NCBI GenBank assembly: GCA_001695595.3
Contig: MBPM02000091.1
Location: 62,001 to 126,000 of the forward strand
Reading direction: 5' to 3'
Length of the DNA: 64,000 nt
Source of the DNA: Plasmopara viticola
Lineage: Eukaryota > Oomycota > Peronosporomycetes > Peronosporales > Peronosporaceae
Shown here: positions 50,502 through 62,681 of the stretch, in pieces
Position numbering within the stretch: position 1 is the stretch's first letter
Layout: the number at the start of each line of letters is the position of its first letter
Made by a program: the position numbers and the translations under genes
Notes under the pieces: model-generated
Seen by the model: only the letters and a program-made list of their open reading frames with translations
Told to the model about the DNA's origin: nothing
The model's database searches: none

Positions 50502-53489
50502 TCATGGTGTCCACATTGTTGTGAAAAGAGCAGCATAGAATGGCTCCAGCCATCTTAAAACCCGTTGGTAAAGCAAGCAAGTCTTTTTTCGAACAAAAGT
50601 GACAGCTGACGCAAGTTTTTGAGCCACTTAATAAAGCACACACGCTTTCTTGCGTTCCACAAGAATGGGAAGCATTTCATAGCATCTATAATCTATGACG
50701 CGTCAGAATTCGACACTTAAACATGTGGTCGACGTCAATGGAGATCGAACTATCGCATAAAAGTCTCGGTAGATCAAGGCTATCGATAAGATCTTTGTTG
50801 TCCCCAAGATAGAGATACTCGCGATGAAGTTGTCTCTTACACCCAAAGCTCAATCAAGTCACCCATGATCTATACAGGTCATGCATGACTGCGCACTACG
50901 CCACAGTCGCCTTACCTTTTGCGAAAAAAGAGCAGATAGTTCTCAATTTATGTGGACTAAGGCCTTAAGATACAGTTCACATGAGCAAACAAATTGCTTC
51001 GGCTGAAGCTTTATTGTATGGCCTGATCTATAAGCTAACTCGTCATAATTATGGCCTTCTATATATCGGATCTCATCTGTGGTGCGCACGCGCGAGATGA
51101 CATGTGCGTGGCTCTGCTTGAGAGTCAAACAGACTCGGGCAGGTGGGTATCTATTACGGTTGAGCGCAAAGCTTTATCTTCTTTGTTCAATGAAAACTGC
51201 TGCTGTATTATAGTTCTGAAGAATGTGACCCATCACGTGTAGTGATTCCTCATGAACAGAATTAAACTCGGCAGGCAATACTGGTAACATAGTCTTTGCT
51301 GACCGATTGAGCAAAAAAGTTCATTTATTGGCTGTGTAAGACACGGTCGGCGGTATCAAGACAGCAGCTCTGCTCCTTCATAATTTGAACAATTGGATGA
51401 CGAGATTAAAACGAGACTTGACCCTTTTTTGAGAGGCTTAGCATCAAGCCAGATATGTCCACAGCGGATAATATAAAGACGGGTGGTCAAACTGGGCGAA
51501 TATATCGCGCCGTCGAAGCCCCGTTGCGCAGCATGTACACAAATTCGCCAAGGTGATGAAAGAGTATGCATCAACTCGTAGAGGTTGCACTAGACAAAGT
51601 CTCAGTAGACTACACACCATTTTGCATACATAGGATAGTCAATGTCCGCGCTCCGTTATTGCCACCACATTGTGAGAGATAGCTGAGCGCCTAGCTCTGC
51701 CACAACTTTTTACGAGCCATAAATGGCTAGACGCCCAAATATCTAAATTAAATAGAAGTATACTGCCTAATTAGGAAGCAGCAAAGATAGATTCTAGATA
51801 ATAGTAGTTTGGTACTGTACAACTCTGTCACGAATGTAGTTACTGCTGCTTCTCAGACCAAATTGCTCTCGCGCTGAAATTGGATCACTCAACGTCATCG
51901 ATAAAAGTGATCTAGTGTATATGCTTTGTGTATTTTAAAAAACTGCGAGAGCAATCGGTGCTCATTGTGGAGGTGAATGTGAGCGTTATGGCGCCAAGTT
52001 ATACGCAGACACAGCACAAAGACTAAATTATTAGCTGGGCCAAAAAACGATACCCCCACAAATCTGTCTCAAGAAAGCAAGTCTAGCGACTTTCTCTTGA
52101 ACTAAGTTAGCAATGCACTCGACGCTTAAGAACCACCGAAAGTCCAGGAGCATTGGCATTCAGCGCATGACTGAACGAAGACATCATACTACAACTTTCT
52201 ATTTCCTAGTTTGCATCCGCCAGACATGACATCATATCAAAGAATGCAGGGATCCGCATGACGCTAGGACATTTCCTTCTACTCTTCGTCGTGATACCAA
52301 GGGCGAGCTATACTAGCACGCTCCAGAATTTAATGTAGTTCGTTGTTGGAGATATTTGCACTTGAACAACTCATGAGGAGTTTGGGACCCAGTTTGGCAA
52401 GTTTGCACACACATCATTAACAGCTTATTTATGCTAATCAGCGTCGTCGACATGACCACGCTTCAGGCCACTAAAAGCTTGAATGTTAGGGCCAAGAGCA
52501 GAGAACATCTTGAGGTTCTGGTGAGCGCTGAGGAAGCAGTTCAGTGAGCGCTGAGGAAAACGTTTACAGAAGATTATGAATTAGTGGTCGCGGGATGCAG
52601 TGTGTTGGCAGTTGACGAATAGACTTCAGTAAAAAAAATAGCGAGCCCATATCAAAATAATTGCATCACTCGCACGTCAGCTTCGCTGAGCTGCTGCAAA
52701 GTACAAGCGAAAAGTATAGGTTCGCGCCAAGCGCTCAAATGTTTTGTCGTACTAAGACTTTTTCAGGCGTTAGTACCACTGGTAACTTTGTTGTGTCGGC
52801 ACCTGGCCTTCTTTTTTGAAGCCACCGAACAAGCACGGCCATTTGCATTGAAAAAATCTGCAGAACGAACAAGGTGGCCCTTCAAGTGCGCGTAACTCAT
52901 GCTGGGAGCGTATCGAGGTCGAACATTTTATGCCATAGGCACCGATAGTGGCCAACGTAGCATCTCGAGCGGTCACAGTTGAATTGTCGGGCACTAACGT
53001 GTTCTTCGCCCCCAACTGACAAGTTAAGCAAGCTTCATATGGCCGTGACTGCAGCTCGGGTTCTTGCGCTCATATAGGATATTGGTAATGAGTTTTGGCT
53101 ATCTGATAGAAATGTCCAATCTCAGATGAACTGGGAGTGCGTAAAATTTGCAGTAAAAACACAAAGGCTTAAGAGCACGTGGTATGCAATGAACATGCTT
53201 GACATGAGCGCGACGTACCACTTAGAGGTCTCTTTGAACCATTCGATTTGGCTGTACAACCCACATGCTCACAAGCGGGTTGGCCTTTGTCGAGGAAAGC
53301 ACACCCTCTATCTCCAGTCTGACGCCAAGGTTGGCGGGCCGTAGTCGACTAAAAGGCTCGGGTTCATTGCCTTTTTGAACGCGTACGGCATGCTGTACGC
53401 GCGATTACAGCGCCATCAAACGGAATAGTTTCCCAACGCTGAGATATTGCGGACATTGTGAGCTTGGCTCGTGACTTAAAAATGCGGAC

Positions 53490-53711
53490 CCTGACAATGC
53501 ATTAGGTGAGGTCGCCAAAGTAGCCAATCTTAAGCTCAAGATGTATCTGGAAGACGTAATATTTTTGCCGCAAAGGCTTTTGGAATCGACCGCAAATCTC
53601 GTCGCGATGTCTGGTCGACAGAACTTTTCAAAGGACGATTTTGACTTGCATGAAGTCAAGAAGACGAAAGGCTCCATTAGGGAGCTGCTTCATACTAGTC
53701 CGTTTATGTGA
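53490..53711 (+). pseudogene. Unrecognised open stretch, possible gene remnant
   Basis: About 70 codons free of stops with a protein-like composition (NALGEVAKVANLKLKMYL, DDFDLHEVKKTKGSIRELL), ending in TGA at 53709-53711. It has no start codon in a sensible place and no splice-linked partner. It could be the C-terminal remnant of a secreted or effector-like gene, but nothing in it identifies a family. Confidence 0.25.
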
Positions 53712-54178
53712 CTGAGATGCTAGACAGCTCTAAAGGCTGAAGAGGTAACAAAACCGCAGTCTATGGTCTAATGACCACTCCTATAATGTTGTCATTTTCA
53801 AGGGGAAATGAAAATGTGATAGCTTGCGCATTGGCTAAAAGATGGTACGGTTTCAATTATATTGAAAAATACGAGTGCTTTTGATGAAAAGAGTATTTTT
53901 TTAATTCATTTACTATTGTGTATAATACAAATATATCAGAAATTTCCAAGTGTATACATGCGCCTTACTGCTGTGTTTTGGCAAACGCTATCTACGCAAA
54001 TGCTGTCTTAAGTACTGAAAATCGTTCATTTAAACCCTTTGATACAAAGCGTCTGATAGATCTGTTCCGACGAGCTTTATTTGACTAGCTTCGCACTCAA
54101 CAGTTGATATGCGCACCAGAGAACCTTAAATTCTACTATATAAATGGCCCAACGCTTGAGTGTCTCTTCAAAGCACAA

Positions 54179-54385
54179 ATGTTTATGACTGAAGTGAGGG
54201 AAAGGCTAGAAAAACTTTCTCCACGAGAACAGTATTTGGAATTTGCAAGAACTCGGCTGATTGAAATAAAATTGCATCTACCCAAGATACGCAAAAAAAA
54301 GTCGTTATCAAGCACAGAGGAGGAGCTCATAATGAGAGTTTGCAGGGTTGGTACATCCTTAATCGATGCGAAAACCTACCGCTAA
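54179..54385 (+). CDS. Hypothetical small protein
   Basis: A 68-codon frame from the first ATG (the frame is open from about 54104): TEVRERLEKLSPREQYLEFAR, then IEIKLHLPKIRKKKSLSSTEEELIM. It reads as an amphipathic, charged helical protein and has real-looking codon use, but I recognise no domain. It may be a last exon or a remnant. Confidence 0.3.
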   Translation: MFMTEVRERLEKLSPREQYLEFARTRLIEIKLHLPKIRKKKSLSSTEEELIMRVCRVGTSLIDAKTYR

Positions 54386-55687
54386 AATGTAAGTATGGTA
54401 ATTTTCAACAAAAGTGAAGCAATTGTTTCATAGAAACTTCCAAATCATGAATCGGTGTAAAGCATTGCTCGTTCTACCACATTTTTGATGCATTTATCGT
54501 TTTAAAGGTCATCTTGTTAAGTAATTGTAATCTCAAGACACCCAGCGCTATTTAAGTCTCGATGTGCCTTGGGCACCTCTTCGAAATAAGTCTCCTTGCT
54601 CGACTTTTCTCAAACAGCAACTAACAATGCCCATCATCGCATTGACCATAAGGCTGAAGGGCCACATACGCATACGGTCATGCGTTTTTGAGCGGCTGGT
54701 CGAACCTTAAGCTCACCGCAAAGGGAAGTGACTTCCCAACGAAGCTCGAAGGACTTACGCTACGACGCGCGACGGTCGATCCGGCTGCAAAGCTTATTGA
54801 CCTAGCAAGTCTATTGTTAAGAGTCCAGGGTGCTCCCGAAGATACGTAACCTGACGCAGCGAGAGCAATTTGAAGCGCATACACCTGGTCGTGCAAGCGT
54901 TGTGGTTCCTCATGATGAAGGTGCAAGGCCTGGATGACATCAACCACTTCCGGAGCTTCTTAACTACCAAGGTCAGCAACATTTATATGTATAGTGTGTT
55001 AGACAGGGGCGCTGTCATGGGCGTCAGGATCTTCTGGTAAAGTGGCGTCGATATACAACATTGTGAGATTAAATAACTAATCAGGCAAGACTGCACAAAA
55101 TACGTTTTTGATCTGGCGTTAGACACAACGAACCTTCGTATGAACGCCGAGGTCTTTGGCCGTGCGTTAGGCTATGGTAGGAGTGTTCCCATACCCACGC
55201 TTGTATCTTATCCATCCAAATACCACGGGAAGATTGGTCTCAAGGTTATTCGTGGCGCATTAAGCAGATGAGTGTTTTGCTCGGCGCCATGACTTGTATC
55301 GGCCGAGAAATACCCATCCATTTGCATGTATATATCCCTAGTATAAATGACAGAGGTTGGATATGAAGCGTATTTGATAAATAGGTCTCCAAATGCATTC
55401 TATTGGGCACGTCGACTTTATTAAGATCGTGGACTGGGAGCAGTCTTTCACTGGAAGATCGTAAATCTTACTGCACGCCTTTTCTGTGCAAGATGCTGTG
55501 TGGCCCCATCATATATCAAAAGCGTAAGGTATTAATTAATCAGCACAACAAATGTGCGTCAAGATATTGAAACTTGAAAAGACCTTGCTTTATTTAATAA
55601 ATTGTCATAGAGGGTTTATAGTGAATTTTTAGTCGCCTTACATAAGATTTATGTATGGAAAAGATGTCAACGATGCCGTGTTTACTT

Positions 55688-55933
55688 TCAACGTCGCAAA
55701 AAGTCCGGGACTTTTCCTCTATCGCTGTCGCCTTTCCCCACCTTTGTCATTATGGCAAACAATGCTTCATGCTTTTCATCTAATGCTGCTAGTCGCTCTG
55801 CGGCAATGACTTGAAGCATTGGTCCCGCGCCCATGCAGTCATTATGAGCGTTATCACGCGCACCTTTTTTGAATGTGCGCCTGTCAGCAATAGTGGCTTT
55901 TAAAACGTCGCCTTTTGCCTGTACAAGAATCAT
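55688..55933 (-). CDS. Hypothetical small protein or remnant
   Basis: An 81-codon frame with an ATG at 55933: DVLKATIADRRTFKKGARDNAH, then AAERLAALDEKHEALFAIMTKV. It is charged and helical with coiled-coil character. Sequence upstream on the same strand stays open in another frame (MMEEIIEQDKWHDSC), hinting at a frameshifted longer gene. No family recognised. Confidence 0.3.
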   Translation of the reverse strand: MILVQAKGDVLKATIADRRTFKKGARDNAHNDCMGAGPMLQVIAAERLAALDEKHEALFAIMTKVGKGDSDRGKVPDFLRR

Positions 55934-56473
55934 GCCACTTATCTTGCTCGATTATCTCTTCCATCATTGTAGCTCTTTGTATACTTCTTTATCCTACCAA
56001 TTCCTGATGAATCATGTGGTCGATTTTGTGGCTACGTTAGAACCAATGGCATGCTCTTAAGTCACGGAGTGGACTCAAATAATACGGCACGCCAAAACTA
56101 TCGTATTTGCTTCTTTGTGCTCCGCTATGTGGTGCGGGCCACATAGAGCATGTAGCAAGGACGATTGCACCTTGTGAAGATGGTATACGACATTCACCGG
56201 ATCTTTCTGCTACGCATGACTTACTTATAAGCACAGCCGATTGGCCCTTGATCCGTTCCGAGTCAATGTAAGAGGCACTTTGGTAAAGCTGTATGCAAAT
56301 TAAAAGCAAACGAAATGGTTCGAAAATCAAAAGGAGGACAGGCCGACTTTACCGGGAGGGCGGGCATATGGCGATTTTCAACATCATAAAAAATGATCAG
56401 TTTTGACAGGTCTGTGCGGATTGGCTCATTTTGAGCCGCTCAATTTTGCTCAAGGAGGAATATTGCACATAGG

Positions 56474-56859
56474 ATGGCGTCGGGGTTTGGATTCAAGGGC
56501 CGCGAAGGCCGGTGCTACCAATTTTGGAAGGATGTGGAGCAATGCAGCGTACGGTTTGCGTATTCTGAGCGAAATCGTATCAAAAGTGTATATCTTGAGT
56601 GATACTTTCTCTTTTCTGCCGAGCAGAAAGACACAGAGTACTCTGGCGAGTGCGGCAAGCAAGTCGAAGACTATTTGGAATGCCTGCACCACAGGAAGGA
56701 GGTGAGACATAAACAGTTTGAATAACTCGTGCTCTCATATTTAACAGGCCATTGCGTGATGTTCAGTTGACGCGCATGAACATTGTGATCACTCAGAAAG
56801 AGAAAGAAGAAGCTGCTGCTCGTAATGATGGGGGCCATGGACACAATGATGGGCATTGA
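56474..56859 (+). CDS. NDUFS5: Complex I subunit NDUFS5 (15 kDa, CHCH)
   Basis: Three exons, 56474-56548, 56628-56702 and 56767-56859 (introns of 79 and 64 bp), give 80 residues. RCYQFWKDVEQC joined to KDTEYSGECGKQVEDYLECLHHRKE recreates the twin Cys-x9-Cys pattern of the family with the same spacing as in plants (Cys, nine residues, Cys). The tail is charged, then Gly/His/Asn-rich. The protein sits on the intermembrane-space side of NADH dehydrogenase, imported through MIA40. Splice sites were chosen by that cysteine spacing; other donors in exon 1 break it. Confidence 0.8.
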
Positions 56860-57243
56860 CAAAGGGGAAAATTGTATTGATCGTAGTGCTGATGAGGATT
56901 TTCCGTAGAAAAACAGGGTAAAAGCAAAAAGCAGCTACAGATATGTTTATGGAAACTGAATGATTTGATCCTGATAGCCGTCAACTCTTCTGATTCTGTA
57001 CCTCCAATCACATTTTAAAGTATGAAAACCAAAATTTCGACCTCCTACTGTAAACTAACGTAAAACTCATGAAACGGGTGACCGTCGTCCTGTCGACCGC
57101 CGCATACCAGAACTAGGTACATTGAGCACCAGTGGCAGTGTGCCCTTCACACGCGAGAACCAAGGCGTCTGGTCGCTGTACTAGTCTCCAGTGCGCTCGC
57201 TAGTCAGAAGGATCTACCCAGTGTTGCCTCATCGATTGCCATC
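56860..57243. other. Intergenic region upstream of the NEK gene
   Basis: 384 bp without a gene; it should hold the NDUFS5 3' end and the NEK promoter. I see no specific element I can name. Confidence 0.4.
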
Positions 57244-59397
57244 ATGCATCGGTTTGAGGAGATCAAGTGCATTGGCCGTGGCAGTTACGGCTCGGCCCAC
57301 TTGGTGCGGACGCGAAGGCCCAATTGTATGCCCAACCGCTTTGTTGTTAAGAAAATTCCCATGGAGCTTCTCTCGGCCAAGGAGAAGGATCAATCTTTTC
57401 GTGAGGTGGAGCTATTGGCTAAATTAAAGCACCCTAACGTGGTCGAATACAACGAGAGCTTCGAAGTGGACAATGTGCTGCATATTGTCATGGCCTATTG
57501 TGATGGTGGCGATTTGGCTGACAAGATCAAAGAGCAGCAAAAGGTTCGAGAACAGCTTCGTAGACTAGACAACGACTTTACCGATTCAAGAGGCTATTTT
57601 CCTATTAGCCAAGTGCTAGACTGGTTTGTGCAAATGGCCATGGCTATCAAATATCTTCATGAACAACGCGTGCTGCATCGAGACCTTAAAACAAGCAACG
57701 TGTTCTTGACAACGGAAAATGTGGTCAAACTCGGTGATTTTGGCATTGCAAAGACACTCGACTCGACGCTAGATCAGGCCCAAACTGTTGTGGGGACTCC
57801 ATATTACATGAGCCCAGAGGTCTGCGAGAGCAAGCCATACTCGTACGCGAGCGACGTCTGGTCATTAGGCTGCGTCTTGTACGAGATGCTCGCGCTACGT
57901 CACGCCTTCGACGCCCCAAACATTCTAACACTTATTCTTAAAATTGTCCAGCAGGACTTTGCTCCCGTACCTCCTCATTATGATACCGAAGTGTCCAGTC
58001 TCTTACGCATGTTGCTCGACAAGATTCCAGAGCGAAGACCAAGCATGGAAGAGATATTTGCAATGCCGTACATTCGTCACCATATGCAAGGACTTGTTGC
58101 TTCAGGAGGGTCACTCAAGGTCAAAGTAGTGAACCCAGTGGCACGACGACCGCAAAGTGCTTGTACGTCTGGAGTAGGCCGACGACGGTTGTACCCTAAA
58201 AACTTTTCAGCCCGTCGTTCATCCGGTGAAAAGAGAAAGTTGCGATTGCTGGGATCGTCCACGTCTTCGCAGGCAGCATCAGTCGCTCCACTGCAATATA
58301 TGCCAATCAAATCCTTGGACGTTGAAGTTGACGATCCAGACTTAAGCGACGAACTTCAGGTATTGGATACGAGTATCTCGGACGAGTCCCAGTTGAGCTT
58401 TCGGCTACCAGAACGTAGCAGTACACCCGAACCGCTCGTTGTTGCTACGGAAGAAAAATCAATATTGAATGACGATATTCAAACAGGAAACGAGCACCGT
58501 TTTAGTTTTCGTTCGTCGGTGGATCGACCAGAACAAGATGCAGTTGCAAACGACAAAAAGTTGGTCGCGTGGGGGCAGGAGGGAAGTCCTGGCAACGCAT
58601 TGGTAAATGGTGGTGCTATGATCAGACAAAATGATGATTTTTGCTTCAATGCAGAAGCTGAGGCGCTTATGAATCCAAATTATCAAAATGAGTACAGTGA
58701 GGAGTGTCTAGACAGCTTGCAGATTTACTATGGCACTAAAGGAAGCAAAGATGGCAGTAACATACATTCACGTGATGAATTGCGAGCGAGAGGAGATGGA
58801 ATGCCATGCAACCCCAGTGACTCCAACTGGTCGGCTTCGACTGCAGCGCGACTCGCCGACTCGCGAAACGGTCAAGACTTGGTGAAAGTATCGACCGTGT
58901 TACTCGATGATGCTGATTACGAAAACAATGGTGCCCCATCGCTAAGTGAAAGTTCTTTAATGCGCGAACTGGAATTAGACGCAGACAGTGATGAGTACAA
59001 TGCTTCTGCCGATTCTTCGCAGAGTGAATATGAAGCTGAAGAGAACTTTTACAGCGACGACTCGTCTGACTTTTTCAATCAGAGTGGGACGCAATACAGC
59101 GATGATTTTGAAGATCCTGATGCTGAAGTCATTGAGTATGCAGACGATGAGTTTACGAGTGAAGAGGAGCAAAATAATGAGCATCAGCACTTTGCAGACG
59201 ACAAAAAAGCTCTCGCTGTTTCAAACTCATTGGCACCATCTGTTCCATACAAACATTTAGAAGATGACTGTAGTCGTGTCTCGCGTCTGCCAAAGCTTGA
59301 GGGTCCTCGTGAGGTACAGTGGGTCATGCGGAATGTAGCACAGAGTCTTATGTTGTCCAGAGAAGAGCTGCACTCTCGTCAAGCAACAAGTGCCTGA
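57244..59397 (+). CDS. NIMA-related (NEK) serine/threonine kinase
   Basis: 717 residues in one exon. The kinase domain spans about 4-283: glycine loop GRGSYG (11-16), ATP lysine Lys36 in VVKKIPM, HRDLKTSN (His145-Asp147), DFG (165-167), the activation loop with VVGTPYYMSPE, and DVWSLGCVLYEM. FEEIKCIGRGSYGSAHLV and LADKIKEQQK are typical of NEKs. The C-terminal 430 residues are acidic and Ser-rich without a recognised domain (YSDDSSDFFNQSGTQYSDDFEDPD-like region near residue 600-640). NEKs act in mitosis and in basal body and flagellum control. It converges on the PMI gene, 71 bp between stops. Confidence 0.92.
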   Translation: MHRFEEIKCIGRGSYGSAHLVRTRRPNCMPNRFVVKKIPMELLSAKEKDQSFREVELLAKLKHPNVVEYNESFEVDNVLHIVMAYCDGGDLADKIKEQQKVREQLRRLDNDFTDSRGYFPISQVLDWFVQMAMAIKYLHEQRVLHRDLKTSNVFLTTENVVKLGDFGIAKTLDSTLDQAQTVVGTPYYMSPEVCESKPYSYASDVWSLGCVLYEMLALRHAFDAPNILTLILKIVQQDFAPVPPHYDTEVSSLLRMLLDKIPERRPSMEEIFAMPYIRHHMQGLVASGGSLKVKVVNPVARRPQSACTSGVGRRRLYPKNFSARRSSGEKRKLRLLGSSTSSQAASVAPLQYMPIKSLDVEVDDPDLSDELQVLDTSISDESQLSFRLPERSSTPEPLVVATEEKSILNDDIQTGNEHRFSFRSSVDRPEQDAVANDKKLVAWGQEGSPGNALVNGGAMIRQNDDFCFNAEAEALMNPNYQNEYSEECLDSLQIYYGTKGSKDGSNIHSRDELRARGDGMPCNPSDSNWSASTAARLADSRNGQDLVKVSTVLLDDADYENNGAPSLSESSLMRELELDADSDEYNASADSSQSEYEAEENFYSDDSSDFFNQSGTQYSDDFEDPDAEVIEYADDEFTSEEEQNNEHQHFADDKKALAVSNSLAPSVPYKHLEDDCSRVSRLPKLEGPREVQWVMRNVAQSLMLSREELHSRQATSA

Positions 59398-59468
59398 TGA
59401 CGCAAGGACTGCTGATTCGATTCTACCCTCTTGCCGTTAATCTAAAAAAGTCTAGGTGTTTGTTTCAT

Positions 59469-60943
59469 TTAATCACATAGCGATTCGTTGGGAAACGCAC
59501 GAAACGCAGACATTCCGTGTTCCTTGCCTCGAATTTCAAGAACCTCGCCCCTTGGCAAAAAAAACACGTGGCCCTTGGACAATGCTCGGCCGTCCGTCGA
59601 TCCGGTAGAATCGAATGTGACGCCATCACCTGAAGTTATGAGCATAATTGAGTCGCCCTTTCGTGGTAATAATCTATATCGTTGGTGAGGCTTAAGTTCA
59701 ATAGCTTCGACCTCAAACTCTGGCACTGGAGAGCTGTACAATCGAGCGATTCCATCACATTGAACGTCGCCTTTGTACACGCGTGGCTTGCCCGTGTGGT
59801 ATGTAAGCATCGAGTGCAGCGTCTCTTTGTCGATAAATTTAGGCGTAAGTCCAGCACGAACAACATTATCCGAACACGCCATGCACTCAATGCAGTCCCC
59901 AGATAAGTACGCATGGGGTTCGTTCGCACCTAAAAACATGGCTTCGCCTTGCTCTAATGTAATGTAGTTGAGTAGAAATGGACAGAAGCAACCAATATCA
60001 CCAGGATACTCATTGTCCAGACGAAGCACAAGCTTCTCAAGTGGACTCAGATTGGATGCACTTTCGAGACGTGCACGGAGTGTATGCAACTGTGAGACAA
60101 TATTATCCGATTCTGCGTGAATAAAGCAGTTGAAAAATGCACGTAAAGCTGCTTCATCTTTTTGTGCCACCAATCGTTGGGTAACTGCAATGAACGAGCA
60201 TTAACAACACTTGACTTAACTCAGACTTCTTACATCAATCGTATCGACGTACCGTCAAAAGTGACAAGCGCCTGGAGCTCAGGAACTGATTGCACGTACG
60301 CCACAATCTCGCTTATTTCACGAAATTGGCATCTGCAGTAAAAGATGCAAATCAGTGACATGTCCGGAAACGCGATTATTAATCCCACGCACAGAGCCTC
60401 GAAGCGAGTGAGGGCTATAGTCATTTCCGGCTTGTGGTTCGAATCTTTATAAATGTGTGGAAACTTAGCGTGCAATTCGCGAGCCAGCTTAATGTCCGGG
60501 TGCGCCTGGATAGACAACGCCTTGCGCACAGACAGCACCTTAAACAAATACGGCAAGTCTCCCGATTCGTTGGCACGTTGCAAGCGGATCCATTCACTGA
60601 GAAGCATTGCATTGCCTCCATCCTCTAGAAGTACTTTCGATGGACCATTGGGATGGGTTCCCATCCTGTAAAGCACAAGTATATAAAATCTCCATTCACG
60701 ACAATCATACATGTAAATCCAATAAGTCCGCTACCAAAGTTCTGCATGCGGTACATCAGCATCAACTTTATATGAGTCATCGGCAGCCTCCTGCAGTTTG
60801 AACAAACACAGAATAGATAAGCAATGATACATACCAACGTTAGTTTCCGCAGTTGCTACACGCACCTTGAGTTGTGCGACGGAGCTCTCAAGCCCAAACT
60901 TGCCCCACGCATAGGTCTGCACAACACACTGAAGCTCCTGCAT
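59469..60943 (-). CDS. MPI: Mannose-6-phosphate isomerase (type I)
   Basis: Exons 60943-60839, 60790-60735, 60665-60393, 60332-60253 and 60184-59469 give 409 residues. Family blocks: VVQTYAWGKFGLESSVAQL, HAELWMGTHPNGPSKV, LFKVLSVRKALSIQAHPD (zinc ligand His), NHKPEMTIALTRFEALC, REISEIVAYV, GDIGCFCPFLLNYITLEQGEAMFLGANEPHAYLSGDCIECMACSDNVVRAGLTPK-type core. The enzyme interconverts mannose-6-phosphate and fructose-6-phosphate, feeding GDP-mannose for glycans. The first intron (60838-60791, 48 bp) is stop-free and in frame, so it might be retained as a 16-residue insert; the others are clear. It diverges from ZNHIT3. Confidence 0.9.
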
Positions 60944-61191
60944 TCTAGTAAATATGACGGATGGAAACGAGTAACAAAGTGATTGCTGGTATGGGAGCGC
61001 TAGCGCTCAAGTCGCAGTGCCGTTTCAATTCAATAACTGCTGAAAGAATAACGTACGGGCATCTATTTAGCGTATCAACTATTCGAAATTTTGCCACTTT
61101 CGAAGAGGAAACGTAGACTACAAATTTGCAATAAAAAAAAAGCTAAAAACTACACAACTCATTATTTGATATATTTCTCGCTAAGGTAGAA

Positions 61192-61665
61192 ATGGCGCAG
61201 CAGTGCGAGGTGTGCGAGATAGCTCAGGCCAAATACAAATGCCCGACGTGTCGATTGCCGTATTGTAGCTTAGTGTGCTGCAAGGAGCACAAAGAGACGC
61301 CGTGCGAACCGGAACCTGTACACGAGAGTCAACAGGAGTCTATGCAGTCGACGCCAGCGCCGGTTGCGCCTGACGTGGACGAAGAGTCTACAGAAAAGCT
61401 CACAGATGACCAATTGAGCGTACTTAGAACGTCTGAAAATGTAAAGAAGATGCTGGCTATTCCTGCCATTACACTAGCACTGAAACAGGTACAACTAGCT
61501 TCTTTTAATCAAGACCATTGGATGGACATATTCGTCTAAGCACATTTTGTCGAACAGATTGAAAGCAGTCAGGACAAGATGAAGACGTTGGAGAAGGCAT
61601 TATTAGATCCTACATTTGCCAACTTTATGTATCAAGCACTGGACGAGGTTGTACTTGCAAAGTAG
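61192..61665 (+). CDS. ZNHIT3: HIT zinc-finger protein 3-like (ZNHIT3)
   Basis: Exons 61192-61488 and 61558-61665 (69-bp intron, phase 0) give 134 residues. The N-terminal zf-HIT finger is CEVCEIAQAKYKCPTCRLPYCSLVCCKEHK. The C-terminal helical part (LRTSENVKKMLAIPAI, DPTFANFMYQALDEVV) matches the ZNHIT3/Hit1 region that binds NUFIP/Rsa1. In yeast and animals that pair stabilises box C/D snoRNP assembly intermediates. The linker is acidic and Ser/Pro-rich. Confidence 0.82.
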
Positions 61666-61908
61666 ATTCGAACAATCTCAATTTTTCCATACTGTGAGAT
61701 AGTGAAATCTTCGCATTTTTGAATGTGGCCAAATGACGTAAGACAGTATACGAGAGGTGTCAGGTTTTGTTTGCAACAAAATAATGACTTATAACTTGCG
61801 CCGGCGGCGATGGTCTTCGTCCAAAACTTGGACAATTTTTCGAAAATGACATTATTTGCACCGTTTATTGTCATTTATCTTCCATTTTAAGTGCACTACG
61901 GTAAAAGT

Positions 61909-62681
61909 ATGCTGCAAAGTCGAGGAGCTCGTCGAGGATTTCACTCTATCGTGAACTCGATCGTCCCCATGGTTTTGGAGCAATCCCAACGCGGTGAGCG
62001 TGTATTTGACATTTACTCGCGATTGCTGAAAGAACGCATTGTGTTCGTACACGGGCCCGTAAACGATGACATGGCGTCGCTCGTGACTGCACAGCTGCTG
62101 TTTCTTGAGTCGGAGAACCCTGAAAAAGACGTGTACATGTACATTAATAGTCCTGGTGGTATCGTGAGCTCTGGACTGGCGATCTACGACACCATGCAGT
62201 ACATTCAGCCTCAGGTTAATACGCTCTGTATGGGTCAGGCCGCCTCAATGGGGTCCCTGCTACTGGCAGGCGGTGCTCCGGGCTGCCGCTCAGCTTTGCC
62301 TAATGCCCGTGTGAGTTGATTAGTTTTTTAGGCAACTATTCGCACAAAGTTGACGTGGTGCTGCAGATCATGACCCACCAGCCTTCAGGTGGTGCGCAGG
62401 GTATGGCAAGTGACATTGCAATTCAGGCCGAGGAAATTATTAAACTTCGTGCAAGGTAAGGCAAAAACATTGCTTTGTTGCTGAAAGATTGAAGTGACAG
62501 CTGTCCGTTCATGTTGAACAGACTGAACGGGTTATATGCGAGCCACACAGGGAAGCCTATCAAGGTGATTGAGCAGGCAATGGATCGCGATCTTTTCATG
62601 GACCCGCGAGAGGCGCAAGACTTTGGTATTATCGACTCGATCATCTCTAGCCGGAGGACCACGCAGCCATCGAGTGAGTAG
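61909..62681 (+). CDS. CLPP: Mitochondrial ATP-dependent Clp protease proteolytic subunit ClpP
   Basis: Exons 61909-62310, 62367-62455 and 62522-62681 give 216 residues. The N-terminus [15 protein letters not shown] is a likely mitochondrial presequence. The catalytic Ser lies in GQAASMGS, the His in MTHQPSGG and the Asp in [28 protein letters not shown] and the [11 protein letters not shown] start are all family-typical. With ClpX it forms the matrix protease. Introns are 56 and 66 bp. The earlier open frame to 61891 lacks an ATG. Confidence 0.93.

Larger units (their letters stand above)
49197..56473. other. Gene-poor region, 7.3 kb
   Basis: No clear gene, retroelement motif or RNA gene. 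The composition is AT-richer than in the islands and ORFs are short. The only stretches that look possibly coding are 53490-53711 (+), 54179-54385 (+), 54692-54850 (+) and 55688-55933 (-). A perfect 12-bp-arm hairpin lies at 50474-50501 and a weaker 8-bp one at 53793-53816. Confidence 0.5.

Noticed and set aside
54692..54850. Open frame with DFPTKLEGLTLRR and AAKLIDLASLLLRV
   Set aside because: Protein-like but too short, with stops on both sides and no start; not called as a gene.
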